Origin: Rhodospirillales bacterium
GTDB lineage: Bacteria; Pseudomonadota; Alphaproteobacteria; Rhodospirillales; Rhodospirillaceae
Assembly: GCA_028278135.1 (NCBI GenBank)
Contig: JANQEW010000008.1
Span: 124,001 to 188,000 of the forward strand
Length of the DNA stretch: 64,000 bases
Direction of reading: 5' to 3'
Shown: one piece after another, positions 17,576-26,704 of the stretch
How the letters are laid out: every line of letters begins with the position of its first letter
Position numbering within the stretch: position 1 is the stretch's first letter
The notes under the pieces: model-generated
Databases searched by the model: none
What the model saw: only the letters and a program-made list of their open reading frames with translations
Told to the model about the DNA's origin: nothing
Made by a program: the position numbers and the translations under genes

Positions 17576-18790
17576 CTATTTATTCAAAATTTTAGCAACT
17601 TTATAGTTGCGCAGATGAAAAACATCTGGGACACCAGAACCGAGGAGAGGACGACAATACATCAGGAACTTTTCTGTGACATTGTTGCCTGCGACATTGA
17701 TAAACTCACTGGGCATCACTCTGGTCTTACCGGCGATCTCCTCTAGTGGATGGAGATGGTATTCGACAGAATAGAATCCAGTACGATGAATTGCCACGGA
17801 CCCATCCGTTTCCCGCCACCGAGCATACTGAACCGCTTTTTCACCAACCTCACGAGCCTCACGCTGATCAACGTCAGAGACGCACCCTAGGAAAGAACGT
17901 TGCAGATAACCAAACGTGTCCCCACGGACACGCTTGTATCCTAGTTTTGCCCTAATTAAATCGCACAGTAGGTCTGCCAAGATTCCTGTTCCGGATAATT
18001 GGACATTACCATGAGCATCTTGTTCGACCTGTTTCATGAGAGTGGTAATGATTGGTTCACCTTTCTCGTTATGAATCCCTTCTGAAACAGCAATAATACA
18101 ACGTCCATGTGTTTCATAAATATTTTTAACATCAATTAAAAATTGATTTATATCAAAAACCCGTTCTGGGAGATAAACCAGATGCGGACCATCTTCATCA
18201 AATTTGCGGCCTAAGGCAGAGGCAGCTGTCAGAAAACCTGCGTGTCTTCCCATAACCACGCCAACGTAAATACCAGGGAGGGCATGGTTATCGAGGTTTG
18301 CCCCAGCAAAGGCCAGGGCCACAAAGCGTGCCGCAGAACCAAAACCTGGCGTGTGGTCGTTTACAACGAGGTCGTTGTCAATGGTCTTGGGAATATGAAA
18401 ACAATGAAGACGGTAGTTCGCTTGCCGTGCTTCCTCGGCAACGATGCGTGAGGTATCGGAAGAATCATTACCACCAATATAGAAAAATGTGGATATTTCG
18501 TGCGCCTGCAGAACTTGGAAGATCTCCTGGCAGTATTTGCGATCTGGCTTGTCACGAGTACTGCCTAGACCGGAAGAAGGGGTTTTCGCAACGAGTTCCA
18601 GATTATGAGTCGTCTCCTGCGTCAAATCAACGAAATCTTCCTCGATGAGGCCGCGCACCCCATGATACGCTCCATATATTTGACTGACTGTAGGATATTT
18701 GCGCGCCTCGATAACCACGCCAGCCAGAGACTCATTGATGACAGCCGTCGGCCCTCCCCCTTGAGCAACCAGTATTTTCCCTTGCAACAT
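17576..18790 (-). CDS. pfp: pyrophosphate-dependent 6-phosphofructokinase
   Basis: This enzyme reversibly converts fructose 6-phosphate and PPi to fructose 1,6-bisphosphate and Pi. The 404-aa protein starts MLQGKILVAQGGGPTAVINE after a strong AAGGAGGAAC. YIGGNDSSDT (Asp where ATP enzymes have Gly) and IPKTIDNDL (Lys in the ATP/PPi-discriminating position) mark the PPi-dependent type. GFGSAARF, MGRHAGFL, SEG and RGDTFGYLQR follow. In autotrophic bacteria such enzymes can replace fructose bisphosphatase in the Calvin cycle and save energy; that role is inference here. An AT-rich patch lies near 18115-18165. Confidence 0.88.
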   Translation of the reverse strand: MLQGKILVAQGGGPTAVINESLAGVVIEARKYPTVSQIYGAYHGVRGLIEEDFVDLTQETTHNLELVAKTPSSGLGSTRDKPDRKYCQEIFQVLQAHEISTFFYIGGNDSSDTSRIVAEEARQANYRLHCFHIPKTIDNDLVVNDHTPGFGSAARFVALAFAGANLDNHALPGIYVGVVMGRHAGFLTAASALGRKFDEDGPHLVYLPERVFDINQFLIDVKNIYETHGRCIIAVSEGIHNEKGEPIITTLMKQVEQDAHGNVQLSGTGILADLLCDLIRAKLGYKRVRGDTFGYLQRSFLGCVSDVDQREAREVGEKAVQYARWRETDGSVAIHRTGFYSVEYHLHPLEEIAGKTRVMPSEFINVAGNNVTEKFLMYCRPLLGSGVPDVFHLRNYKVAKILNK

Positions 18791-18900
18791 GAGTAACGTT
18801 CCTCCTTCTCCTTCAGAGCACTCTAGTCCTCCTAAGACACTGAGTACTCTCCTGACTGTTCCCAAACGTCTACTACTCAAAAAAAACCAACAAAAGAGTC

Positions 18901-18930
18901 TTAGAGCATTAAAGAGCATTTTAGAGCATT
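18901..18930. repeat. three 10-bp tandem copies upstream of pfp
   Basis: The unit TTAGAGCATT is followed by AAAGAGCATT and again TTAGAGCATT. It lies in the 292-base gap between pfp and tRNA-Glu, which contains no other gene I can recognise. Confidence 0.85.
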
Positions 18931-18972
18931 CTAGACCGCATGGCGCGCAAGGCAATCGTCGAATGACACATT

Positions 18973-18992
18973 CATGTCCTTCCATGTCCTTC
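18973..18992. repeat. 10-bp exact tandem duplication
   Basis: CATGTCCTTC occurs twice in a row in the gap between pfp and tRNA-Glu. A shorter pair (ATGGCTAC twice) lies about 40 bases further on. Confidence 0.8.
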
Positions 18993-19082
18993 TGAGGATT
19001 CTGATGAAGAATGTTGATTTCAGCCATATTTATGGCTACATGGCTACCTCCCTGTGAAGGGAAGTGTTGCGTAGCCGCCATT

Positions 19083-19158
19083 GTCCCCATCGTCTAGAGG
19101 CTCAGGACTCCGCTCTTTCAAGGCGGCAACACGGGTTCAAATCCCGTTGGGGACGCCA
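19083..19158 (+). tRNA. tRNA-Glu (anticodon TTC)
   Basis: A full cloverleaf can be drawn: acceptor GTCCCCA pairs with TGGGGAC, the anticodon loop CTTTCAA carries TTC, and the T arm reads ACGGG-TTCAAAT-CCCGT. Discriminator G and an encoded CCA follow. It stands alone, 66 bases before nfuA. Confidence 0.97.
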
Positions 19159-19224
19159 GCGTGTGGCTACACTGACACTTTTTTCACAGCGGGGGACATC
19201 ACCGGCTTTGGGAGGGTTGTGGCT

Positions 19225-19797
19225 ATGTTCATTCAGACGGAACCGACGACTAATCCGGCATCCATGAAATTTCTACCAGGACAAGCAGTCATGAGTCACG
19301 GGACGGCGGACTTCACATCTCCAGATATGGCGCGTCCTTCGCCGCTCGCAAAAAGACTCTTCGGGGTGAAAGGAGTGTGTGGTGTTTTCTTGGGGTCAAA
19401 CTTTGTCACCGTTACTAAGTCAGACGACATAGACTGGTTCGCACTCAAACCTGCCGTTCTAGAGGCCTTGGCTCAGCACATGGTCTCGGGGGAGCCTGTG
19501 CTGGAGGCGAGTTTTATCATGAGCCAAGAAACTGAGCATAGGGGGGATAAGGTCCGCCGCCATATTTGTGAGATTCTCGAAACAAAGATTCGTCCAGCAG
19601 TTGCTCGAGATGGGGGAGATATTATCTTTAAAGATTTTCGTGATGGTGTTGTCTATCTCCGGCTGCAAGGAGCATGTTCAGGGTGTCCCAGCTCAACGGC
19701 AACGCTCAAAAACGGTGTTGAAAATTTGCTACGCCATCATATTCCTGAAGTCCTAGCCGTGCGCGCCACGGATTCAAACGGGCGCTTTGTGGCCTGA
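19225..19797 (+). CDS. NfuA/NifU-like iron-sulfur scaffold protein
   Basis: Nfu proteins carry and deliver Fe-S clusters. The 190-aa product has an N-terminal Nfu_N domain (MFIQTEPTTNP...SPLAKRLFGVKGVCGVFLG) and a C-terminal NifU domain with PAVARDGGDI and the cluster-binding CSGCPSS (CxxC). The ATG at 19225 has GGAGGG nine bases before it. This is the standard alphaproteobacterial and mitochondrial Nfu1 arrangement. Confidence 0.94.
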   Translation: MFIQTEPTTNPASMKFLPGQAVMSHGTADFTSPDMARPSPLAKRLFGVKGVCGVFLGSNFVTVTKSDDIDWFALKPAVLEALAQHMVSGEPVLEASFIMSQETEHRGDKVRRHICEILETKIRPAVARDGGDIIFKDFRDGVVYLRLQGACSGCPSSTATLKNGVENLLRHHIPEVLAVRATDSNGRFVA

Positions 19798-19891
19798 ATG
19801 CTCTCCAGTCTCCATGAGACTGGGACTGGCTCAGTGTGCTTGCATTCACCTCCTGCTGTGCTGAGTCAGGGGACCAGAGAGAGCTCCAGAA

Positions 19892-20566
19892 ATGGTGACT
19901 GTGACGAGGGATTTCATGAGGCGTTCTCATCGCCACCATGCCTGTCGCTTATATCTCATCACGCCGCCTGTTCTGCAAGATCCTGTGTCATTTGCTGCTA
20001 TTCTGGCTGCTGTCCTTGATGCCGGTGATGTGGCCTGTGTCCAGCTGCGTTTAAAAGGGGCAGATGAAAAAACGCTGCGATTGACCATTGATACCCTGCG
20101 CCCGATAGTACAGAAGCGTGGTGTTGCCTTCCTCCTCAATGACAGACCTGACTTAGCATCACTGTCTGGATGCGACGGTGTTCACGTGGGTCAAAACGAC
20201 ACGTCCTATGTTAAGAGTCGGCAACTTGTTGGGGCGGACGCTATTGTCGGGGTCACATGCTCCGAGTCGCGCCATCTGGCGATGGTCGCAGCGGAACAGG
20301 GTGCAGATTACGTTGCCTTCGGTGCTTTTTTTCCTACTACGACAAAGCACTCTAGAGTCCGCGCGCCCGTTGCTCTCATTGAATGGTGGGTTGGGCTCAT
20401 GACAATTCCCTGTGTTGCTGTCGGAGGGATTACTCCTCAAAACTGTAAGATCCTGATTCAGGCTGGGGCTGACTTCCTCGCCGTTAGTGCAGGGGTGTGG
20501 GCGCACGAAGCAGGTCCAGTCAAGGCTATAGCCCAATTTAGTGACGTTCTCCGCACTGAAAAATGA
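19892..20566 (+). CDS. thiE: thiamine-phosphate synthase
   Basis: ThiE joins HMP-pyrophosphate and thiazole phosphate to thiamine phosphate. The 224-aa TIM barrel shows CVQLRLKG, LNDRPDLASLSGCDGVHVGQ (diphosphate and metal site), VGVTCSESRH, YVAFGAFFPTTTK and VAVGGITPQN. No other thi gene and no TPP riboswitch is visible in front of it. Confidence 0.93.
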   Translation: MVTVTRDFMRRSHRHHACRLYLITPPVLQDPVSFAAILAAVLDAGDVACVQLRLKGADEKTLRLTIDTLRPIVQKRGVAFLLNDRPDLASLSGCDGVHVGQNDTSYVKSRQLVGADAIVGVTCSESRHLAMVAAEQGADYVAFGAFFPTTTKHSRVRAPVALIEWWVGLMTIPCVAVGGITPQNCKILIQAGADFLAVSAGVWAHEAGPVKAIAQFSDVLRTEK

Positions 20567-20776
20567 TGATAGGCCAAGGGTCAAAAAGAATACGAATACT
20601 GATTGGGGAAAATTGCCCGATAAGCGTCTCAGGAGGCGGATCTGTGGGCTTTCCTGTTGAAAAGGACACACGCAATCACCGATTTTTCTCGCTGTTGCGG
20701 GGCATGTTGTCGCTCCCGTGTGGGACCAGTGACCGTGCCACATGGCAGAGAGAGAGGATGCAGTGGACAGTTTCCG

Positions 20777-21823
20777 TTATGATTGATGATGGTCTTGGCA
20801 CGGGCCACTGACATTGGCTTCACCAAAAGTGGCCATTCCGGTATGACAGGCAATGGCCCCTTGCAGAAGAGCAAGCGCCAGTATGGTCCCCGATGCTTCC
20901 CCTAGGCGCATGTTGAGATCAAGCAAAGGGGTTTTCCCAAGCCTGCTGCACAAGTGGCGGTGGGCGGGTTCCGCAGAGACGTGGGCAATCATGCAATGAT
21001 CAAGGGCACCAGCAATACAGGATTCTAGCACGGCTGCAGCAGCCGTGCAGACATACCCATCAAGCAGAACAGGCACCCGTTGCAAGCGGGCCGCTACCAC
21101 TGCGCCTGCGATGGCTGCCAATTCACGTCCGCCAACATAGCGCAGGACATCCACAGCGTCTCGCCACGAGAACCGATGCAGGGCAACGGCACGTGCTACG
21201 ACTTGCGTTTTTGCCGTGAGCCGTTCTCCGAACATCCCTGTTCCCGGTCCCGTCCATGTGTCAGCCGTACCGCCGAACAAACCATGGCAAAGAGTTGCTG
21301 CTGTAGTTGTGTTGCCAATACCAATTTCTCCTAAACAAAGAATATCACTGCGAGGAGGAACCGCGGCCATCCCTGTAGCAAGGGCCGCAACGCATTCAGA
21401 ATCGTCCATTGCAGGGGCTTGAACGAAGTTCGCTGTCGGATGCTCAAGATCGAGAGGCTGCACTCGCAACGTAGCGCCAAATGTTCTGCACAGCTGATTG
21501 ATGGCTGCACCACCAGTCTGAAAATTGGCTACCATTTGAGTGGTAACTTCTGCAGGGTAAGCAGAGACTCCCAGAGCCGCAACGCCATGGTTGCCGGCAA
21601 ACACGACAGCCGTTGGGTTATCAAGACGAGGAGGATAACGCCCTTGCCAGGCACACAACCATGCCGTCATGTCTTCCAGCCGACCAAGGGCGCCTGGTGG
21701 CTTCGTGAGGATGGACTCATGTGCGACTGCTCCAGAACGCGCCACATGATCTGGCCCCGGTAGAGCATTGAGTAGGGCACGAAAATCATCCAGAGTCTGG
21801 AGCGACGATTGAATCTTTGGCAT
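20777..21823 (-). CDS. cobT: nicotinate-nucleotide--dimethylbenzimidazole phosphoribosyltransferase
   Basis: CobT activates the lower-ligand base of cobalamin to its alpha-riboside phosphate. The 348-aa protein is full length, with TKPPGALGRLE near the N-terminus, VFAGNHGVAALGVSAYP, EIGIGNTTTAATL, and the catalytic glutamate segment LNMRLGEASGTILAL near the end. It is divergent from cobS across ~70 bases, so the last steps of B12 assembly are encoded here; Ecm in this window needs that cofactor. The 210 bases between thiE and this gene hold nothing I recognise. Confidence 0.95.
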   Translation of the reverse strand: MPKIQSSLQTLDDFRALLNALPGPDHVARSGAVAHESILTKPPGALGRLEDMTAWLCAWQGRYPPRLDNPTAVVFAGNHGVAALGVSAYPAEVTTQMVANFQTGGAAINQLCRTFGATLRVQPLDLEHPTANFVQAPAMDDSECVAALATGMAAVPPRSDILCLGEIGIGNTTTAATLCHGLFGGTADTWTGPGTGMFGERLTAKTQVVARAVALHRFSWRDAVDVLRYVGGRELAAIAGAVVAARLQRVPVLLDGYVCTAAAAVLESCIAGALDHCMIAHVSAEPAHRHLCSRLGKTPLLDLNMRLGEASGTILALALLQGAIACHTGMATFGEANVSGPCQDHHQS

Positions 21824-21894
21824 GGTGGAGACTCCGGGTGAAAGGACAAAAACGCAAAAACAGTGTCATCATACCACGTCGGTGTCGTGAAAGT

Positions 21895-22749
21895 ATGCAG
21901 CAAGAATTTTTCTCATCGGCCCCTCCAAAAAATTGTGAATTTCTCGTATGTGCAGGTGCAGAAAGGCAGACCGGGTGGCGCGGCTTGATAAGCTCTTGCC
22001 ATCTTGCCGCTTCTTTCCTACTACGTCTGCCTTTACCACCACTCTCACGACCCATGCCACCCGGCGCCCTGACGCGGGCTATGTGGGCATTTCCACTGGT
22101 GGGGATTGCGGTTGGGGCCGCGGGAGCTGCCGTCTATGCCGTGTCCGTGATCATGGGCTTCACACACCTGTTGGCCGCGTTACTGGCCATGGCTGTTCTC
22201 ACTGGGCTCACTGGCGGGCTGCACGAGGATGGCCTAGCAGATATGGCTGACGGATTCGGCGTGATAGGTCCGCGCTTCGAGAAGCTTGCGGTCATGCGGG
22301 AGAGTCCTGTCGGCACGTTCGGTGTACTGGCCCTGGGATTTGCAATGGCTATCCGTACTGCTGCCATCACTGCCGTCGGTGAGACAGGGATTCTCAGCGT
22401 TGCTGTTGCTCTCATGTTGGCTGAGTCTATCGGACGTGCAGCCATGCCACTCGCCATCTGGCTCGCGCCCCCAGCCCGTCCAGATGGACTGGGAGCTGCT
22501 GCTTCTGCAGCAAAAGACAATGAGACTTTTCTCGCTATGATCATTGCAGTGACGATGGCTAGCATCCTCACGCTGATGCTTTTGCTTCCATTGCAAGCAG
22601 TTACGATTATGACAACGATGATCCTCATCGTACGAACGATCGTGTCTTGCGCATGCAAACATCTTGGCGGTTACACGGGCGACGTCCTAGGGGCCACTGG
22701 TCATGCAGTGAGCACGGCTGTACTGATGAGTCTAACTGTTTGTCTTTAG
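21895..22749 (+). CDS. cobS: adenosylcobinamide-GDP ribazoletransferase
   Basis: CobS is the membrane enzyme that joins adenosylcobinamide-GDP with alpha-ribazole to make adenosylcobalamin. The product has several hydrophobic segments, the conserved FLLRLPLPPL near the start, and the CobS signature GGLHEDGLADMADGFG. The start is uncertain: ATG at 21895 gives 284 aa but lacks a strong ribosome binding site, and the family homology begins about 30 residues later. No B12 riboswitch could be fitted in the short space to cobT. Confidence 0.9.
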   Translation: MQQEFFSSAPPKNCEFLVCAGAERQTGWRGLISSCHLAASFLLRLPLPPLSRPMPPGALTRAMWAFPLVGIAVGAAGAAVYAVSVIMGFTHLLAALLAMAVLTGLTGGLHEDGLADMADGFGVIGPRFEKLAVMRESPVGTFGVLALGFAMAIRTAAITAVGETGILSVAVALMLAESIGRAAMPLAIWLAPPARPDGLGAAASAAKDNETFLAMIIAVTMASILTLMLLLPLQAVTIMTTMILIVRTIVSCACKHLGGYTGDVLGATGHAVSTAVLMSLTVCL

Positions 22750-22799
22750 TCTTTAGGACTCTAACTGTTTAGTTTAGTAGAAGCCATACAGATCACTTG

Positions 22800-24233
22800 C
22801 TATGGACTCGTTCCTCCTACAGTGATCCCATCCACTCGCAACGTTGGCTGGCCGACACCAACCGGCACACTCTGACCACTCTTACCACATGTACCTATTC
22901 CATCATCCAACTTCAGGTCGTGTCCCACCAGAGTCACACGAGTTAACACATCCTGACCGTTACCGATCAACGTTGCCCCCCGGACGGCCGGACCGACTTT
23001 GCCGTTTTCGATGAGATAAGCTTCTGAGGCTGAAAACACAAACTGGCCTGAGGTAATATCCACTTGTCCGCCACCAAAATGGACAGCGTAAAGACCCCGA
23101 GGCACCGAGGCAATGATTTCGTCTGGATCAGTATTCCCAGCTAGCATAAATGTGTTTGTCATACGCGGTAATGGTGCGTGAGCATAGGACTGGCGTCTGC
23201 CATTGCCGGTAGGTTTCAAGCCCATGAGGCGCGCATTCAGACGATCTTGCATATATCCCACCAAGATGCCGTCCTCAATCAAGACCGTCCGGCCAGTAGG
23301 CGTACCTTCGTCGTCAACAGACAGGGAGCCGCGCCGGTCGGGAAGTGTACCATCATCTACCACTGTTACACACGGGGCGGCGACCCGCTGACCCATCAGA
23401 GACGCGAATGCGGAGGTTTTCTTACGGTTAAAATCCCCTTCCAAGCCGTGCCCCACGGCTTCATGCAGTAGCACGCCAGGCCAGCCTGGTCCCAGGACGA
23501 CAGGCATTTCTCCAGCCGGTGCTGGAATGGAATCTAAGTTGACAAGAGCCTGGCGTAGCGCTTCGTTCACTGCGCCTCGCCATACGACTGGAGACACGAG
23601 ACGATCGTAGCCAACTCTGCCACCAGTGCCATAGCTGCCCATTTCCATGCGATTGCCTTGCGCTACCATGATGGATATGTTGAGACGCACGAGGGGACGT
23701 ATATCAGAAGTTGTTTTTCCATTAACATGAAAAATAGAAACTATCTGCCAACTGCCTGTTAAGGTAGCTATAATTTGTCGGATTCGTGCGTCACACGCAC
23801 GAGCATAGGTGTCGATGTCGGACAAGACACGAATCTTGTCATTGAATGACGCCATGGCAAGGGGATTCAGGTCTGCGTAGAAAGTCTGTTGAGTCAGAGG
23901 TGGCGCTTCAGCCTGTACTCCCTTGCTGAAGCTAAGGACTGCCCGCACAGTTTCTGCTGCGCGCTGCAGTGCAGCTATGGACAGCTCACTCGCATGAGCA
24001 TAGCCTGCAGATTCTCCAGACACTGCCCGGAGCCCAAACCCTTGCGCACTATTAAATGAAGCGTTCCGGATACGACCGTCGTCCAGTCGACAACTCTCCG
24101 ACTGGCGATATTCTAGGAAAAGTTCCCCGTCGTCAGCGCCGAGCAAAGAGTCCGCGACGAGGCGACTGCAGATTTCTCTATTCAAATCCGTGTTGCTGAA
24201 GAAAAGTTCTTCGATGCGGGCGATGTCAGGCAT
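22800..24233 (-). CDS. tldD: metalloprotease TldD
   Basis: TldD works with TldE/PmbA as a zinc metalloprotease that trims unfolded or modified peptides. The 477-aa protein has the zinc motif VLLHEAVGHGLEGDF (HExxxH), LSVDDEGTPTGRTVLIEDG, NARLMG, MTNTFMLAGNTDPDEII and a C-terminal TLVGNGQDVL-like segment (ATLIGNGQDVLTRV). It is convergent with cobS with only 50 bases between. No pmbA partner is in the window. Confidence 0.95.
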   Translation of the reverse strand: MPDIARIEELFFSNTDLNREICSRLVADSLLGADDGELFLEYRQSESCRLDDGRIRNASFNSAQGFGLRAVSGESAGYAHASELSIAALQRAAETVRAVLSFSKGVQAEAPPLTQQTFYADLNPLAMASFNDKIRVLSDIDTYARACDARIRQIIATLTGSWQIVSIFHVNGKTTSDIRPLVRLNISIMVAQGNRMEMGSYGTGGRVGYDRLVSPVVWRGAVNEALRQALVNLDSIPAPAGEMPVVLGPGWPGVLLHEAVGHGLEGDFNRKKTSAFASLMGQRVAAPCVTVVDDGTLPDRRGSLSVDDEGTPTGRTVLIEDGILVGYMQDRLNARLMGLKPTGNGRRQSYAHAPLPRMTNTFMLAGNTDPDEIIASVPRGLYAVHFGGGQVDITSGQFVFSASEAYLIENGKVGPAVRGATLIGNGQDVLTRVTLVGHDLKLDDGIGTCGKSGQSVPVGVGQPTLRVDGITVGGTSP

Positions 24234-24301
24234 CGTGAGCTCTCCGAGTAGGAACGCAATGAGAAAGAGAATAGCCTGTGACTATGAGGTCTCCCGACGA
24301 T

Positions 24302-24333
24302 TTCATAGCATCTCAGGTTCATAGCATCTCAGG
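24302..24333. repeat. 16-bp exact tandem duplication
   Basis: TTCATAGCATCTCAGG occurs twice without a gap, between tldD and the small gene upstream of it. Confidence 0.9.
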
Positions 24334-24344
24334 CTAGTCTCAAG

Positions 24345-24557
24345 CTAGTGGGGAACAAGACACCCCAGCCAGTCTGAGGCCATCACACATGTGCTCTTGT
24401 AGAGGACACGTAAAGGCCTCTGCACAAGGAGACAGTTTTCAGAATCTTGTTGAGACAAAAGGCTGCTCAAAGCGGAAGGAAGACCGCTCTCTCTGCACAA
24501 GGAACCAAATTGTTGGACAAAGAGCGACAAGCTGGAGGAGAGATTGTCCAGGATCAT
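24345..24557 (-). CDS. small hypothetical protein, 70 aa
   Basis: The protein starts MILDNLSSSLSLFVQQFG and contains two mostly amphipathic stretches and four cysteines; I recognise no family. It is supported by a good ribosome binding site (AAGGAG, 6 bases before the ATG) and by facing the same way as tldD, 111 bases downstream. The ribosome binding site lies in a perfect tandem duplication, so two SD copies are present. It could also be the stub of a larger lost gene. Confidence 0.42.
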   Translation of the reverse strand: MILDNLSSSLSLFVQQFGSLCRESGLPSALSSLLSQQDSENCLLVQRPLRVLYKSTCVMASDWLGCLVPH

Positions 24558-24558
24558 A

Positions 24559-24580
24559 GTGGACTCCTTGTGGACTCCTT
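24559..24580. repeat. 11-bp tandem duplication doubling a ribosome binding site
   Basis: On the plus strand GTGGACTCCTT occurs twice in a row. On the minus strand this gives AAGGAGTCCAC twice directly before the ATG of the 70-aa gene, so the Shine-Dalgarno core AAGGAG is present at 6 and at 17 bases from the start. Confidence 0.85.
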
Positions 24581-25114
24581 TATATTGTGAGTGTCATACT
24601 GGTCGGCAAGGACTGATATGCGGTCTCTGGGTGTTAGGGACGGTAGGCAATGGGGAGGCTGGTGTGTCTTCCTGTAACCTATCGCTGTATCTGTGTTTTC
24701 CATGCTGACTTCTCTCTGGGAACGGATCACGGGACATGGAAGTCCTATAGGCTCAATTGGTGCTTTACTTTTGTGCTTTGGCCCACTCCAGATACGCAAC
24801 TGCACAGCCTGGCCCGTCTGGTGGGTTGTGAGAAGAGGAGAAGAAGGGGCACGTGCACGTGCGCGTAAGAGTCATTGTACGAGCGCGTCATGGTGAATAG
24901 TGTGCGGCGCTGTAAAATTGTAAAATACCATTTGCCAACAGGTACTTGGAAAACCTGAGGATAGATGCCCCCTCACGGCATTGCCTTATTGATAGTGGGC
25001 CGGGCCTGCCACACGTCGCAGATGACCTCAAAGGGGCGTGCTACAATCAGACAACCTGGCAATGGCCAGTCGTGCCATTCTGAAGAGGTTTAACAAATCT
25101 AGAGTTTTGAGACG
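24581..25114. other. gap of ~530 bases before gpmI, no gene recognised
   Basis: Frames on both strands give only short products without family likeness. A TACAAT near 25042 could be a -10 element for gpmI, but no matching -35 is clear. A short tandem pair TGTAAAAT occurs near 24910. Confidence 0.35.
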
Positions 25115-26704
25115 ATGATCAAAAACGCTACTCCATTCTCTCGTCCCCGCCCTCTTGTCCTGTGCATTTTAGATGGTTGGGGTCATCGGACGGAAACGGC
25201 CGACAACGCCATTGCCTTAGGTCGTACTCCGAACTGGGATCGTCTCCTCACAGACTCCCCGCATACCCTGATAGAGACTTCAGGCGCGTACGTGGGGTTG
25301 CCAGCTGGCCAGATGGGAAATTCTGAGGTGGGACACATGAACCTGGGTGCCGGCCGTGTCGTCATGCAGGATCTGCCACGCATAGATGCAGCCGTGACTG
25401 ATGGCTCTCTTGCTGCTAATCCTGCCTTGATCCAGTTTATTCGCACTCTCAACGTGAAGGGCGGCACAGCGCACCTCATGGGCCTCATGTCGCCAGGGGG
25501 CGTTCATTCCCATCAGAATCATATGGCAGCTCTGGCCCGCATGATCGCTACAAAAGGTGTCCCGGTGGTAGTGCATGCTCTCTTAGATGGTAGAGACACT
25601 CCACCAACTTCTGGCAAGGAATTTACCGCCAGGTTCCTGCACGATATCCAGGACTTGCCCAATGTTCGTATCGGTGTCGTGAGTGGGCGCTATTACGCCA
25701 TGGACAGAGATCAGCGCTGGGAAAGGGTAGAGAAGGCTTTTGAAGCCATTGTCAATGGCAATGCCTTGGTATCCAAGGATGCTCTAACAGCCATCCAGGA
25801 TTCTTATGACAATGGTAAAAGTGACGAATTCGTACAGCCTGTTGCCATGGTCGGGTACAACGGGATACAGGAAAACGATGGCCTGTTCATGGCCAATTTT
25901 CGGGCTGATCGTGCCCGTGAGATTCTCACAGCCCTAGCCGTTCCGGAATTTACCGGGTTCGCGCGGACACGCTTGCCAGTCTTTAGTGCCCGGCTCGGCA
26001 TGGTCGAATACTCCAAGGAACTGAACGCCTTCTATCCAGCTCTTTTCCCGCCGCAGGAGCTAGTAGGCATTCTCGGGGAACTTATTGCAAAGGCAGGCAT
26101 GAAACAACTTAGAATTGCTGAAACAGAGAAGTATGCTCATGTTACTTTCTTCTTCAATGGTGGCGAAGAAAGAGTTTACCAAGGAGAGAAAAGAATACTT
26201 GTACAGAGTCCTAAGGTTGCAACCTATGATTTACAACCCGAAATGTCAGCACCACAGGTCACGGATGAGCTAGTAGCGGCCATAGAGTCGAATGAGTTTG
26301 ATGTGGTCATTTGCAATTACGCTAACGGTGATATGGTCGGACACACCGGAATTCTCTCCGTTGCTATCCAAGCAGCAGAAGCCGTGGATATCGCTCTGGG
26401 CAGGGTAGAAGCGGCTGTAAAAAAAATGGGTGGCATCCTGTTAATCACAGCTGATCATGGCAACTGCGAAATGATGTGTGACCCAGTGACTGGTGAGCCG
26501 CATACAGCCCACACCGTTGGGAAAGTGCCTGTTGTTCTGGTCAATAGCGGGCGGGTAAAACTTCTGGAAGAAGGTTGTCTCGCTGACATTGCCCCAACAA
26601 TGCTTGCGCTGCTTGGTGTGCCGCAACCGTTGGAAATGACGGGACATTCGCTCCTTGGCGTGGAAGCGGCCGATGTCACGAGGCAGGGGCACTGTGCGAC
26701 GTAA
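25115..26704 (+). CDS. gpmI: 2,3-bisphosphoglycerate-independent phosphoglycerate mutase
   Basis: GpmI interconverts 3- and 2-phosphoglycerate with Mn2+. The 529-aa protein has the alkaline-phosphatase-like start LCILDGWGHR, the phospho-serine loop GQMGNSEVGHMNLGAGR, MSPGGVHSHQNH, LLDGRDTPP, GRYYAMDRDQRW, and the metal site ITADHGNCE. It begins the cluster gpmI-envC-ctpA-rppH, a conserved order in related bacteria; the next gene probably overlaps its 3' end. Confidence 0.96.
   Translation: MIKNATPFSRPRPLVLCILDGWGHRTETADNAIALGRTPNWDRLLTDSPHTLIETSGAYVGLPAGQMGNSEVGHMNLGAGRVVMQDLPRIDAAVTDGSLAANPALIQFIRTLNVKGGTAHLMGLMSPGGVHSHQNHMAALARMIATKGVPVVVHALLDGRDTPPTSGKEFTARFLHDIQDLPNVRIGVVSGRYYAMDRDQRWERVEKAFEAIVNGNALVSKDALTAIQDSYDNGKSDEFVQPVAMVGYNGIQENDGLFMANFRADRAREILTALAVPEFTGFARTRLPVFSARLGMVEYSKELNAFYPALFPPQELVGILGELIAKAGMKQLRIAETEKYAHVTFFFNGGEERVYQGEKRILVQSPKVATYDLQPEMSAPQVTDELVAAIESNEFDVVICNYANGDMVGHTGILSVAIQAAEAVDIALGRVEAAVKKMGGILLITADHGNCEMMCDPVTGEPHTAHTVGKVPVVLVNSGRVKLLEEGCLADIAPTMLALLGVPQPLEMTGHSLLGVEAADVTRQGHCAT

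Noticed and set aside
18901-18930. CRISPR-like short repeats
   Set aside because: The copies are directly adjacent 10-mers without spacers; no cas gene is present. They belong with the tandem duplications.
21824-21894. Possible cobalamin riboswitch between cobT and cobS
   Set aside because: The ~70-base space is too short for the conserved B12-box fold and the core motif is absent.
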